34,074 nucleotides of DNA from Clostridia bacterium (GCA_017475185.1 JAFVGB010000021.1:1-34074), one strand, 5' to 3'. Shown: positions 24,454 to 34,074, counted from the stretch's first letter. Numbers and translations: made by a program. The notes: generated by a model not told the origin, from the letters alone.

Positions 24454-24485
24454 AACAGCAACTAGATTAATTTCTATTTGCTGTT
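24454..24485 (+). terminator. Terminator of the first Clp gene
   Basis: AACAGCAA (24454-24461) pairs with TTGCTGTT (24478-24485) and is followed by TTTCTTTT, 10 bases after the stop codon. Confidence 0.7.
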
Positions 24486-24493
24486 TTTCTTTT

Positions 24494-24526
24494 GGAAATG
24501 AGGACGGTTCTGTTTTCCGGATTTCC
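24494..24526 (+). repeat. GGGGACGGTTCT-family repeat, divergent copy
   Basis: GGAAATGAGGACGGTTCTG begins a short palindrome closed by GGAAAT (24494-24499) with ATTTCC (24521-24526). It shares the core and the CCGG-AAAT edge with the copy at 14399-14420 but has a G-to-A change and a different right arm. Confidence 0.7.
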
Positions 24527-24538
24527 AACTTCTCAAAC

Positions 24539-24567
24539 TTGACTAAATAAAAAAAATATTATATATT
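24539..24567 (+). promoter_or_regulatory. Promoter of the clpE-like gene
   Basis: TTGACT (24539-24544), 17-base spacer, TATATT (24562-24567); a TATAAT at 24567-24572 gives a longer spacing. No CtsR box was seen. Confidence 0.6.
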
Positions 24568-24610
24568 ATAATCTGTATAAATTAAAGAAAGAATAGGTGA
24601 TTTTTAATAG

Positions 24611-26950
24611 ATGTTATGTTCAAGATGTAAGAAAAACGCAGCTGTTGTTTTTGTTAATCGATTAGACGAAAATAAGCAACCACAAACAGAAGGTCTTTGT
24701 TACAATTGTGCTAAAGAATTAGGAATAAATCCATTAGAAGCTTTGGCTAAACAAGCAAATCTATCTCAAACAGATTTGGAAGATATGACTAGTCAATTCG
24801 AAACTATGTTCAAAGACATTTCTGAAAATATGTCTGAAGATGAATTAAATAATCTTATGGCAGAAGGCGAAGAAGCAATGGATGAATTAACCCCAGAATC
24901 TTTAGGTTCAATTTTTTCAGGATTATTTGGTTTCAAAAACAATTCTGATAGCAACGAAAACTCAGAACCTTCACAATCTGAATCAGCGCCAAACTCTGAT
25001 AAAACGCAAAAAGTAAAAGAAAATAAAAAACAAAATAATAAGAAGAAAAAAGCTTTAGATACATTCGGAACAAATCTTACAATAAAAGCTAAGAACAATC
25101 AATTAGATAGCGTAGTTGGTCGCGATAGAGAAATTCAAAGAATAATTCAAATTCTAAATAGAAGGTCAAAAAATAATCCATGTTTAATTGGTGAACCTGG
25201 AGTTGGAAAGACCGCTATTGCACAAGGTCTTGCAATAAAAATTGCAAATGGTAATGTGCCTGCAAAATTGTTAAATAAAGAAGTTTACTTGCTAGATATG
25301 ACTGCTGTTATAGCTGGAACACAATTTAGAGGACAATTCGAAGCAAGAATGAAATCTATAATTGATGAATGTAAAAGCTTAGGAAATATAATATTGGTGA
25401 TTGATGAAATACACAATATTATTGGTGCTGGAGATGCTGAACACTCAATGAATGCAGCAAATATTTTAAAACCTTCATTATCTAGTGGTGAAATTCAATT
25501 AATAGGAACTACAACTTTAAAAGAATATAGAAAATATATTGAAAAAGACTCTGCTTTAGAAAGAAGATTTCAACCAGTTAAAATAGAAGAACCCTCAGTT
25601 GAGGATGCTATAGAAATATTAAATGGTATAAAAAAATATTATGAAGACTATCATAAAGTAAAAATATCAAAAGATGTTATAAGACAAACTGTTATAATGT
25701 CTGAAAAATACATACACGACAGATTTTTACCAGACAAAGCAATTGATATTTTAGATGAAGCATGTTCAAGAATCAATTTGAATAATAAACAATTATACAA
25801 ACTTGAAGTATTGAAAAATGAACTAAAACAAGTTCAAGAAGAAAAAGAAGAAGCTGCATCTGCAGATTCAACAGAAGATTATCAAAAAGCTGCTGAATTA
25901 AAAACTAAAGAATGTCAATTAATTGAAGAAATTGAAAAATTAAATAAAACAATGAAAACAGCAAGTTTAACTGTTCAAGATATTGCCAATGTAATTGAAC
26001 ATTGGACAAAAATTCCAGTTAAAAAAATTACAGAAGCAGAAACTCAAAAATTGTTGAATTTAGAGCAAAATTTACACAATAGAGTTATAGGTCAAAACGA
26101 GGCTGTTGAAGCTGTTTCTAGAGCAATTCGTAGAAATCGTGCAGGATTAAAAAGCACAAAGCGTCCACCATCATTCATATTTGTTGGTCCAACAGGTGTT
26201 GGTAAAACATAACTTGCTAAATCTTTAGCATATGAAATGTTTGGAAATGAAAATTCAATAATAAGAATTGATATGTCTGAATATATGGAAGGTCATTCAA
26301 CTTCTAAGTTAATAGGATCTCCTCCAGGTTATGTCGGATATGACGATGCTGGTCAATTAACTGAAAAAGTAAAACGCAATCCTTATTCAATAATACTTCT
26401 AGATGAAATAGAAAAAGCCCATCCAGATGTATTTAATATACTATTACAAGTATTAGATGAAGGAAGACTAACAGACTCACAAGGAAATACTGTTAACTTT
26501 GAAAATACAATAATAATAATGACATCTAATGCAGGTTCTACACTAAACACTAACTCAATTGGATTTGGTGCAACTGAACAAGCAAAGAAAAATAAGATTT
26601 TAGATAGCCTAAAAGAAGTTTTTAGACCTGAATTTCTAAACAGGGTTGATGAAATTGTAGTATTTGAGCAACTAACAAAAGACCAACTACTTCAAATTAT
26701 TGACCTTATGTTGGCTGAAACATCAAAAGTACTACAAGATAAAGATATTACAATGGAAGTAACAAAAGAAGCAAAAGAATTTATTTTAGAAAAAGGAACA
26801 GACTTCAAATACGGTGCACGTCCATTACGTAGAGCAATCCAAAGATATATTGAAGATGAAATATCTGATTTAATATTAAAATCAGAATTAAAAAACGGAC
26901 AAAAAATTACAATAACATTTGACACAGAATTACACTTTAATGTAAAATAA
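24611..26950 (+). pseudogene. clpE: ClpE-like AAA+ ATPase interrupted by a stop codon
   Basis: The reading frame codes for a ClpE-type unfoldase of about 780 residues: an N-terminal zinc finger (C3, C6, C30, C33), an acidic/Ser-rich linker, D1 with GEPGVGKT (194-201) and VIDEIH, a UVR-like middle helix (EDYQKAAELKTKECQLIEEI), and D2 with FVGPTGVGKT, LLDEIEKAH, pore loop GSPPGYVGY and an IGF ClpP-docking loop. Codon 534 is TAA (26210-26212), directly after the D2 Walker A Thr where homologues have GAA, so one G-to-T change explains it. The rest (26237-26950) is in the same frame and looks intact. The truncated product would keep D1 but lose D2 and the ClpP contact. Sequence error or true nonsense cannot be told apart. 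pgsA follows 28 bases later. Confidence 0.9.
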
Positions 26951-26978
26951 TAATATAATAAAAACTGGAGGAATTTAT

Positions 26979-27533
26979 ATGCTTAAACATGTACCAAATG
27001 CCTTAACAATAGCACGTTTTATATTAATTCCGTTTATAATATTATCTTTAGTTAATGATAACTATATTCTAACTTTTATATTTTTAACACTTTCAGCATT
27101 AACTGATGTTTTAGATGGAGCTATTGCAAGGAAATTCGATTTAATAAGTAATTTTGGAAAACTAATAGACCCATTAGCTGATAAATCAACACAAATCGCT
27201 ATATTAACAACTTTAGCGTTAAAGGGTATAATTCCAATCTGGATGATAATAGTAATTTTCTTAAAAGAGTTTTTAATGATTGCAGGTGCCTCTTTCCTAT
27301 ATGGAAAAGAATTAGTAGTATCTAGCAAATGGTATGGAAAACTAGCTACTGTATTGTTTTATGTAGCAATTGTTTCATCACTTGCTATAAAATATTTTGA
27401 TATTGCATTTAAATTTGATATTTATGTATATTACTTAGCATTAGCATTCACAATATTCTCATTATGTATGTATTTCCATGCATTTTATGCACAAGGATAT
27501 TTGAAGAAAGAAAATTTAAAAATTAATAAATAA
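26979..27533 (+). CDS. pgsA: CDP-diacylglycerol-glycerol-3-phosphate 3-phosphatidyltransferase
   Basis: The 184-residue membrane enzyme makes phosphatidylglycerol phosphate, the first step towards phosphatidylglycerol and cardiolipin. The CDP-alcohol phosphotransferase signature DG-x2-AR-x8-G-x3-D-x3-D is seen as DVLDGAIARKFDLISNFGKL followed by IDPLADK. Four to six hydrophobic helices follow. TGGAGG lies before ATG 26979. The gene begins 28 bases after clpE, so it is probably expressed from the same promoter. A bidirectional terminator follows. A PgsA paralogue with another alcohol acceptor is possible but less likely. Confidence 0.93.
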   Translation: MLKHVPNALTIARFILIPFIILSLVNDNYILTFIFLTLSALTDVLDGAIARKFDLISNFGKLIDPLADKSTQIAILTTLALKGIIPIWMIIVIFLKEFLMIAGASFLYGKELVVSSKWYGKLATVLFYVAIVSSLAIKYFDIAFKFDIYVYYLALAFTIFSLCMYFHAFYAQGYLKKENLKINK

Positions 27534-27536
27534 AAT

Positions 27537-27573
27537 AATAGCTGGGAAATCAAAATAATGTTTCCCAGCTATT
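27537..27573. terminator. Bidirectional terminator between pgsA and the BofC-like gene
   Basis: A 13-base perfect stem AATAGCTGGGAAA (27537-27549) with TTTCCCAGCTATT (27561-27573), with a T-run after it on the plus strand. The convergent gene ends at 27579. Confidence 0.9.
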
Positions 27574-27578
27574 TTAAG

Positions 27579-28148
27579 TTATTCATAATCTTCTAAAAAT
27601 TTATTTAAAGCATCTCTTCCTACTACTTCAATCCCCTGCTCTAACTTAGCTAAATCCTCTTCTGTCAAATACTGAACAGAAATATCTGTTAATCCCTTAA
27701 AAATATACTCCCCACTATTATTTCTACAACTAATGCTAATATATCCATCAGATTCTCTTAAAATATAATGTTCATCACAAATTCCTTTATTGCTCCTGGA
27801 AAGCTTAATTTCATTTACATTAAATTCATCGATATTCCATCCTTCATAAAACTCTTGAACCCTATCTTTATTTAAATTTATAATTTCTCTTGGAGCAATT
27901 TCTCTTTTGGTAACAGTATGTCCACAACCTTTATATTTTTGAGTTAGTACTACCTCTGCATTTGGAGATACTGTTATGTCATTTGAACTTGTGTCAATTA
28001 TTTCATCTTCATTATTTTCTGCTAAAACAGCTGGATTAGCTTGTTCTTTTTTACTTGAAAAATTAATAAAAGATCTTACAAGAAAACCAGAAACAACAGA
28101 CAATGCAAATATTAAAACAATTAAGGAAATTATTATCCACTTTTTCAC
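27579..28148 (-). CDS. Membrane-anchored protein with BofC C-terminal-like domain
   Basis: The 189-residue protein has an N-terminal membrane helix (about 4-26) and an extracellular domain with VVLTQKYKGCGHTVTKREIA, then EFYEGWNIDEF and a C-terminal part (YIFKGLTDISVQYLTEEDL, then GIEVVGRDALNKFLEDYE). This resembles the C-terminal domain of BofC, which in Bacillus restrains SpoIVB and so pro-SigK processing; Clostridia carry many such proteins of unknown role. The start is GTG 28148, with GGGTGAT a few bases before it; an upstream ATG at 28184 has no ribosome binding site and was rejected. It precedes comEC's end by 67 bases. Confidence 0.7.
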   Translation of the reverse strand: MKKWIIISLIVLIFALSVVSGFLVRSFINFSSKKEQANPAVLAENNEDEIIDTSSNDITVSPNAEVVLTQKYKGCGHTVTKREIAPREIINLNKDRVQEFYEGWNIDEFNVNEIKLSRSNKGICDEHYILRESDGYISISCRNNSGEYIFKGLTDISVQYLTEEDLAKLEQGIEVVGRDALNKFLEDYE

Positions 28149-28215
28149 ATATATCACCCTATCCTTTTGTTGTAGTATTTGCATATATTGGTAATTTTAT
28201 ACATATCTAATTAAA

Positions 28216-30666
28216 TCATTTATCATTAATAAATTTTTTACACTTTATGGCACCATTTTTATAAATATCAACAAAAATCTCTCCATCTATATCTGTTCTG
28301 TACACATTTGTACCGTAATTTATTCAGTCTCTCTAAGACTTTATCATTAGGATGACCAAACTTGTTTTCCTCTCCTACTCCAATTAAAGCAATTTTTGGT
28401 TCTACAATGTCTAAAAATTCTTGTATTGATGAAGATTTTGAGCCATGATGTGCCACTTTTAAAATAGTAGCTTTCAGTTGATTTTCGCTATATTCACTTA
28501 ATATTTTCCTCTCAGCTATCTCTTCTATATCTCCAGTAAATAGTATAGAAGTATTTTTATAACAAACCTTACAAACAATAGAATTATTATTAAGTATATT
28601 TTCATGAATTAAATTTTTTTCAGGCCACAGAATATCCACATATGTGGATTTATCAATTCTTATCTTATTTCCGAGCTTGGACCGTTACAACATTAATTTG
28701 TTTTTCTTGAACTAATTTTAGAAAATATATATAATTTTCTGAAATCTCCCCTTGTTCGGAAATAATCACATTTTTAACTTTTAATTTTTCCATTACAGTA
28801 AACAATCCCTTACAATGATCTGAATCAAAATGAGAAAAAATCATATAATCTATCTTAGTTATTTTTCTATCCAATAAATACGGCACTAGAATTTTTTCTC
28901 CTACATCATAAGAACTAGATTCACTACCTCCACCATCAATTAAAATCTTTTTATTATTACTTGTAACAATTAATGTACAATCTCCCTGCCCTACATCTAC
29001 AAAATATAATTTAAAACCAGAAATATTTGGTATTATATAATTCACTATAACAACTATAACAATTACCAATGCTATTATTTTAAATAATATTTTATTATTT
29101 TTCCTACCATAGAAATAAAACATATAAATAATAAAAACATAATATGCCAGTATTATAATAATATCAGGAGTTGGCACCACAAATCTTGCAAAATCAATAT
29201 AAGAACAACATTCTGCAATTTTAATAAACACATTTATGCAAAATTCAAAAGGTATAGCAATTATAGAAGCAAATTTTATTGAAAATAAAGAAAAAAAGCA
29301 TGTTATATATCCAGTAAAAGACATAACACCTAATATTGGAGTTATCAAAATATTAGAAATTAAAAATATTAGTCCGAAAGAATTAAAGTTGTATATTAAA
29401 ATTGGAATTATAAGTAAATTCGCTGATATACTAACTATTAAAATCATCTTGACTCTTTTTAGTATCTTAAGGCTAAATTTTCCCAAAAATTTTTTTCCTA
29501 AATCACAACTTTCAATCTTATTATCAATTTTTAAACATCTTTTAACTACATTTACTAAACTATCAAAAAGAATAGTAATCTTGTTATTAAATAAAATAAT
29601 ACCTAATGTTCCAAGAAATGAAAGTTGAAACCCTAAATTTAAAACATAATAAGGGTTTAAAAGCAAAATAATTGTACAAGCAACAACTATATTGTTTAAT
29701 GAATCAGACCTTCTATAAACTAATTTTGAAACTATCATTAATGATCCCATTATTACTGCCCTAACTACAGAAGGAGACGAGCCCGATAACATTAAAAAAA
29801 ACAAAAGAAATATAATTAAACCGGTATTTACTATATCTTTTACCAAGTTTTTTCAATATATAACTACAACCTAAAATAATATATGAAACATGCATACCAG
29901 AAATTGCTAAAATGTGTGATAAACTTGCATCACTAAAAATTTGCTTTTGTCCTTCTTCAATAAAATTTGAATCTCCAAGTAAAAAAGCAATAGCGATATT
30001 GGCTATATTTTTGGGTAATATTTTAAACAGATTCAATTTTAAGCGATTTCTTAACTTAGTTATCCACACATTGACCACAAAAAGCGAGTTCTTCTTTAAA
30101 ACCTGCACATCTTTTATGTTTGTATTGCAAATAAAATAAATATTTTTAATTTTTAAATATTCTGAATAATCATATCCTTTATAATTTTTTCTCTTAGATG
30201 GTTTTTCTAATTTTCCAGTTATTGATATTAAATCACCATACTCTAATTTTTCTGCTTTATAATCCTTTGTTTTTTTTATTCTTAATAATATATTTTTATC
30301 TTTAAGTTTAATACAATCACTAACATTCTTTACTTTTACTGTATAACTATAATAATATTGAGTTTCCATTTCAACAGAAATAATCGTACCAACACATTTT
30401 ATACTTCCATCATATGCTATTTCAAATGATTTTTCCCTATAATGCATCATTAAAGTTGAAAATAAAAATACCATAGTACTAATTACAATTAAGATTATAT
30501 TTTCTTTATAACCTTTTTTTCTGCATTTTACATATATATATATCAACATTACAGTAGTTACTATAAAAGAAATAACAAAAAGAGCTATATTTATATCTAA
30601 ATATAGCCCTAATAATATACCTATTAAATAACCTATGGTAATAATTAACATTGGTCTTTTATTCAA
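28216..30666 (-). pseudogene. comEC: ComEC/Rec2 DNA-uptake channel, three frameshifts
   Basis: Joined over three single-base shifts, the gene encodes about 816 residues: an N-terminal membrane and OB-fold part, the competence domain with SHILAISGMHVSYIILG, more helices (SGSSPSVVRAVIMGSLMIV), then a metallo-beta-lactamase-like domain with DVGQGDCTLIV, SHFDSDHCKG, FTGDIE and AHHGSKSSS, ending TNVYRTDIDGEIFVDIYKNG and a TGA at 28216-28218. Shifts lie at 29838-29841 (extra A), about 28673 (extra base) and 28317-28318 (extra base). The start is TTG 30664-30666 with AAGGAGG. ComEC carries single-stranded DNA across the membrane during transformation. If the shifts are real, uptake is lost. The gene starts 45 bases after the NlpC/P60 gene. 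Confidence 0.88.
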
Positions 30667-30711
30667 AATAAAATTCCTCCTTATTATTACCCCAATTTAT
30701 TGTTTTGTCTT

Positions 30712-32193
30712 TTATTTTAAAATTCTTCTTGCTCCCCAATATTTTGAAATATTCCATCTATCATGTAAATTTGAAATAATAACACCAGTTGTACTATCAG
30801 ATGCATGAATAAATTTATCATTTCCTATATAAATTCCTACATGACCTACTGTTTTTCCATCATTTGAAAAAACTAAGATATCTCCAGGTTGTAAATCTCC
30901 TGAAACAGCAACACCTTGTGTAGCTTGAACTTTTGATGAATGGCTTAAAGAATAGCCAAAATGTTTATACACATACATTGTTAAGCCTGAACAATCAAAA
31001 GAACTTGGTCCTGCAGCTCCATAAACATATTTACATCCTAAAAATTGTTTTGCATAAGCTACAATATCTTCTCCAGTCGCACCTGATGATGACTTTGTTG
31101 AAGATGTATTTGTATTGTTTGTTGAAGTTTTAGCTGGTTCAGAAGCTTGTTCAGTTGTTGCAGCTTGTTTAGCAGCCGCTCTATCTAAATCGTTATTTCT
31201 TGAAGTAACTTCTGTTTTATTATCAGAAAGTAAATCTTTTCTAATATAACCACTTCTTCCATTAACTTCTACTTTATACCAATCATTTTCTTCTCCAACA
31301 ACTTTAACTTCAGCATTTATTCCGATTGAGTCAACAACTGTTGAATCTGTATTTGAAGCACTTCTTACATTTACAGCTGTTGATGCAGAATACATTGTTT
31401 TTGCAGTAAAGTTTGTAGCTTGAGTATTATTTTCATTACTGTTTTCTTGATTTTTTGTTTCAGATGATTCAGTATTTTCTGCTGGTTGATTATTTTCATT
31501 ATTTTCTTTGTTTTCTTCTTGATTTTCTGCCTTATTCTCTTCTTTATTTTCTTCATTGTTATTTTCTGAACTAGCAGAATTATCAACATTAATATTTTCA
31601 GTTGATAATTTATCAATTCTTATCCATCCACTAACATTATTAGATTTAATATAAACCCATAACCCTGCGTTAATAATTAAAGTAACACTTTCATCTTTTT
31701 TTACTTCACCAATAATTTCTGATGTTACAACTGGTAAAATATTTACTTGTGTATTTTCAGCCATATTATATACTTTATTAGTTGATGTATTATTTGCTTT
31801 TTGATTCTCTGTTACATTACTCTCTTCTTGTTTTTTTGAGTCTGTTTTGTTTTCATTGTTATTATTTTTTGAATCATTATTTTCACTCTTTTGAGAATTA
31901 TCTTCAGATTTATTATTATCAACATTTTCATTTGTGCTTATAAATGATTGGCTTACATACCCTGTATTTCCTTTAAAAGTAACTTTGTACCAATCACCTT
32001 CTTTTCCTAAAATCTCTACTACATCATCAACTGCTAATACATTAATTACTTCTGAATCTGTTGATGGTTTTTGTCTTAATCTAACAAAATCAGCTGTTGA
32101 TTTTCCTGTTGCAGCTAGAGATGGTACTTGTGCAAGCAATAATGCAACAATTGCTATCACAAATAATCTAATTGAAAATATAATTTTTTTCAT
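30712..32193 (-). CDS. Secreted SH3b-NlpC/P60 cell-wall endopeptidase
   Basis: The 493-residue protein has a signal peptide (about 1-28, ending SLAA), three SH3b domains (about 33-85, 143-195, 267-322) and a C-terminal NlpC/P60 domain (about 372-493) with the Cys-His-His triad C401 (DCSGL), H451 (GHVGIYIG) and H463 (FIHAS). Such enzymes cut D-Glu-meso-Dap or related peptide bonds in peptidoglycan. Asn/Glu/Lys/Ser-rich linkers (87-140, 200-262, 325-372) separate the domains; the second has repeated E-N-K-E-E-N type units. ATG 32193 was chosen because GAAGGAG lies upstream; an in-frame TTG 18 bases earlier was rejected. Promoter at 32231-32259. Confidence 0.95.
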   Translation of the reverse strand: MKKIIFSIRLFVIAIVALLLAQVPSLAATGKSTADFVRLRQKPSTDSEVINVLAVDDVVEILGKEGDWYKVTFKGNTGYVSQSFISTNENVDNNKSEDNSQKSENNDSKNNNNENKTDSKKQEESNVTENQKANNTSTNKVYNMAENTQVNILPVVTSEIIGEVKKDESVTLIINAGLWVYIKSNNVSGWIRIDKLSTENINVDNSASSENNNEENKEENKAENQEENKENNENNQPAENTESSETKNQENSNENNTQATNFTAKTMYSASTAVNVRSASNTDSTVVDSIGINAEVKVVGEENDWYKVEVNGRSGYIRKDLLSDNKTEVTSRNNDLDRAAAKQAATTEQASEPAKTSTNNTNTSSTKSSSGATGEDIVAYAKQFLGCKYVYGAAGPSSFDCSGLTMYVYKHFGYSLSHSSKVQATQGVAVSGDLQPGDILVFSNDGKTVGHVGIYIGNDKFIHASDSTTGVIISNLHDRWNISKYWGARRILK

Positions 32194-32230
32194 ATTTATA
32201 AACTCCTTCAATTACATATTTCCCGAACAT

Positions 32231-32259
32231 AGTATATACTTTTTGGCTAAAAATGTCAA
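32231..32259 (-). promoter_or_regulatory. Promoter of the SH3b-NlpC/P60 gene
   Basis: TTGACA (32254-32259), 17-base spacer, TATACT (32231-32236) on the minus strand. Confidence 0.85.
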
Positions 32260-32272
32260 TATAATAGCAACA

Positions 32273-32306
32273 AAAAAGCCTTCAAGAGTTATCTTGAAAG
32301 CTTTTT
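32273..32306 (-). terminator. Terminator of tuf
   Basis: AAAAAGCCTTCAAGA (32273-32287) pairs with TCTTGAAAGCTTTTT (32292-32306) with one mismatch, with T-runs on both sides, 16 bases after the tuf stop. Confidence 0.85.
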
Positions 32307-32321
32307 ATTTGGCAAATATTA

Positions 32322-33524
32322 TTACTCAATTATATCAGCAACAACACCTGAACCTACTGTTCTACCACCTTCACGAATAGCGAATCTTAATCCTTTTTCG
32401 ATAGCGATAGGAGTGATTAATTCGATAGTCATATCGATGTTATCACCTGGCATAACCATTTCTGTTCCAGCAGGTAATTCAATAACACCTGTAACGTCTG
32501 TTGTTCTAAAGTAGAATTGTGGTCTATAACCATTGAAGAATGGTGTATGACGTCCACCTTCATCTTTAGTTAGAACGTATACTTGTGATGTGAATTTTGT
32601 ATGTGGATGAATTGTTCCTGGTTTAGCTAAAACTTGTCCTCTTTCGATTTCGTCTCTTTGAACACCTCTTAAAAGAACACCGATGTTATCTCCAGCTTCA
32701 GCTTGGTCTAATAATTTTCTGAACATTTCAACACCTGTAACAACTGTTTTGTTTAATTCTTTTGTTAAACCAACGATTTCAACTTCGTCTTGTAGTTTAA
32801 CAACACCTCTTTCTACTCTACCTGTAGCAACTGTACCACGACCTGTGATTGTGAATACGTCTTCAACTGGCATTAAGAATGGTAAGTCTGTTGGTCTTTC
32901 TGGTGTTGGGATATAGCTATCAACTGCAGCCATTAACTCTAAAATTGGAGCATATTCTGGAGCGTTGATATCTTTTGATGTGCTCTCTAATACTGCTAAT
33001 GAAGATCCTTTGATAACTGGAATTTCATCTCCTGGGAAATCATAGCTTGATAATAAGTCTCTAACTTCCATTTCAACTAATTCTAATAATTCTGGATCAT
33101 CAACCATATCACATTTATTTAAGTAAACAACGATGTATTTAACACCAACTTGTCTAGCTAATAAGATGTGCTCTCTTGTTTGAGGCATTGGTCCATCAGC
33201 TGCAGAAACAACTAATATAGCACCATCCATTTGAGCAGCACCTGTGATCATGTTTTTAACATAGTCAGCGTGTCCTGGACAGTCAACGTGAGCATAGTGT
33301 CTGTTGTCTGTTTCATATTCAACGTGAGCAGTATTAATTGTAATACCTCTTTCTCTTTCTTCTGGAGCTTTATCGATCATATCGTAAGCTTCGAATTGTG
33401 CTTGACCTTTAAGTGCTAAAACTTTTGTAATAGCAGCTGTTGTTGTTGTTTTACCGTGGTCAACGTGTCCGATTGTACCAATGTTAACGTGTGGTTTGGT
33501 TCTTTCAAATTTTTCCTTTGCCAT
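32322..33524 (-). CDS. tuf: Elongation factor Tu
   Basis: The 400-residue GTPase delivers aminoacyl-tRNA to the ribosome. The G-domain motifs are intact: GHVDHGKT (P-loop), [12 protein letters not shown] (switch I), DCPGHADY (switch II with the catalytic histidine), NKCDMVDD, and the GSSL motif. Domains 2 and 3 follow with family-typical [13 protein letters not shown] and [12 protein letters not shown]. Length and sequence are normal, and the gene is free of frameshifts. It lies downstream of fusA on the same strand, the usual str-operon order, but with its own promoter at 33636-33664 and a 282-base gap. GGAGG precedes ATG 33522-33524. Confidence 0.99.
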   Translation of the reverse strand: MAKEKFERTKPHVNIGTIGHVDHGKTTTTAAITKVLALKGQAQFEAYDMIDKAPEERERGITINTAHVEYETDNRHYAHVDCPGHADYVKNMITGAAQMDGAILVVSAADGPMPQTREHILLARQVGVKYIVVYLNKCDMVDDPELLELVEMEVRDLLSSYDFPGDEIPVIKGSSLAVLESTSKDINAPEYAPILELMAAVDSYIPTPERPTDLPFLMPVEDVFTITGRGTVATGRVERGVVKLQDEVEIVGLTKELNKTVVTGVEMFRKLLDQAEAGDNIGVLLRGVQRDEIERGQVLAKPGTIHPHTKFTSQVYVLTKDEGGRHTPFFNGYRPQFYFRTTDVTGVIELPAGTEMVMPGDNIDMTIELITPIAIEKGLRFAIREGGRTVGSGVVADIIE

Positions 33525-33635
33525 TAAATTTTCCTCCTTTAAATTTGGTGAGGGTTTCCCCTAAATCAAGTTTGATTAAAATTTCTTGAACACCTTTTAT
33601 ATTTTTTAAAATTAATAACTATATTAAACATTTGC

Positions 33636-33664
33636 ATTTTATAATATTTTTCTAAGTTTTGCAA
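33636..33664 (-). promoter_or_regulatory. Promoter of tuf
   Basis: TTGCAA (33659-33664), 17-base spacer, TAAAAT (33636-33641) on the minus strand. The leader to the tuf ATG is about 110 bases and contains no recognised RNA motif. Confidence 0.65.
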
Positions 33665-33741
33665 GATGTTTTTAATAAAATCTTCATATTCTTCGTTCAA
33701 ATCACTGAAATTTAAGCGTTTTTACTATTTTATAAACATTA

Positions 33742-33772
33742 TTCTGTTTAAAGTTCGGAATTTTAAACAGAA
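33742..33772 (-). other. Hairpin between fusA and tuf
   Basis: TTCTGTTTAAA (33742-33752) pairs with TTTAAACAGAA (33762-33772), 11 perfect base pairs around a 9-base loop, 35 bases after the fusA stop codon. It lacks a T-run after the stem, so it may be a weak terminator, a processing site or an RNA stabiliser. Confidence 0.45.
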
Positions 33773-33806
33773 CCTTGCATAACTTTTTGATTACAAACAA
33801 ATATTA

Positions 33807-34074
33807 TTAGTCTTCTTTCTTTGCTCTACTAGCAACAATAGTATCAAGTACTGATTTTGGAACTTCTTCATAGTGACTTGGTTCCATAGAATAAGTACCT
33901 CTACCTTGTGTTTTTGAACGTAAGTCAGTAGCATAACCAAACATTTCTGAAAGTGGAATAAATCCTCTTACTATTTGGTTTCCACCTCTAGCTTCCATAC
34001 CTTCCATTCTTCCTCTTCTAGAGTTAATGTCTCCAATAACATCTCCCATGTATTCTTCTGGAACTGTTACTTCA
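33807..34074 (-). CDS. fusA: Elongation factor G, C-terminal part
   Basis: The frame runs through the window edge, so only the last 89 or so codons are seen, ending at 33807. [20 protein letters not shown], then [36 protein letters not shown] form domains IV and V of EF-G, the translocation GTPase. The position upstream of tuf on the same strand supports this. The rest of the gene lies beyond the window; an ATG at 34047-34049 is only an internal methionine. Confidence 0.96.
   Translation of the reverse strand, partial: EVTVPEEYMGDVIGDINSRRGRMEGMEARGGNQIVRGFIPLSEMFGYATDLRSKTQGRGTYSMEPSHYEEVPKSVLDTIVASRAKKED

Noticed and set aside
31500..31560. Repeated linker sequence as a tandem-repeat locus.
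   Set aside because: Repeat units are only short coding variation of an E-N-K-E-E-N pattern in a protein linker.
31371..31616. Minus-strand Lys/Ile-rich open frame in the NlpC/P60 gene.
   Set aside because: It is an out-of-frame reading of the Asn/Glu/Lys linker repeats.

Overview
The window is AT-rich chromosomal DNA from a spore-forming member of the Bacillota, most likely an uncultured or poorly studied Clostridia. Support comes from the tail of an alpha/beta-type small acid-soluble spore protein at the left edge, a BofC-like protein, AGGAGG-type ribosome binding sites, TTGACA/TATAAT promoters, an S-box (SAM-I) riboswitch before metK, a ClpE-type ATPase and the fusA-tuf end of the translation cluster. 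No tRNA, rRNA, CRISPR array or prophage was seen.

Layout. 1-1100: SASP end, then a HicAB toxin-antitoxin locus whose toxin gene is frameshifted. 1150-7850 (all minus strand): an Rsm22/METTL17-like methyltransferase, a small membrane protein, an autoregulated TetR regulator with a CPBP protease, a CDF metal exporter with an ArsR-type operator followed by an alpha/beta hydrolase, a membrane-anchored XRE regulator and a membrane-anchored Cys-His peptidase. 7946-8058: a long foldback repeat. 8080-10224: asnS and a GNAT acetyltransferase. 10234-14250: a Na+/Ca2+ exchanger, a 264-bp foldback element, and an overlapping murL-murD pair pointing to the L-Glu-ligation/epimerisation route to D-Glu in peptidoglycan. 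14494-17090: a WG-repeat protein, riboswitch-controlled metK and an unrecognised Cys-rich protein. 17100-19440: a class A penicillin-binding protein gene with a frameshift. 19461-21890: a zinc-ribbon protein and topoisomerase III. 21931-27573: two consecutive Clp/Hsp100 ATPase genes, the first with a degenerate first AAA+ domain, the second a ClpE-like gene with a stop codon in the second Walker A motif, then pgsA. 27579-34074 (minus): BofC-like protein, comEC with three frameshifts, an SH3b-NlpC/P60 hydrolase, tuf and the end of fusA.

Themes. Cell-envelope genes dominate (murL/murD, PBP, two peptidases, pgsA, CPBP). Five single-base frameshifts and one nonsense change break four genes (hicA, PBP, clpE, comEC); every frameshift is repaired by removing one base, so either sequence error or recent gene decay must be settled before any loss-of-function claim. 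A repeat family with the core GGGGACGGTTCT occurs four times between genes. The two strongest candidates for unusual biology are the Clp unfoldase with a dead-looking first ATPase ring and the murL-murD pair.
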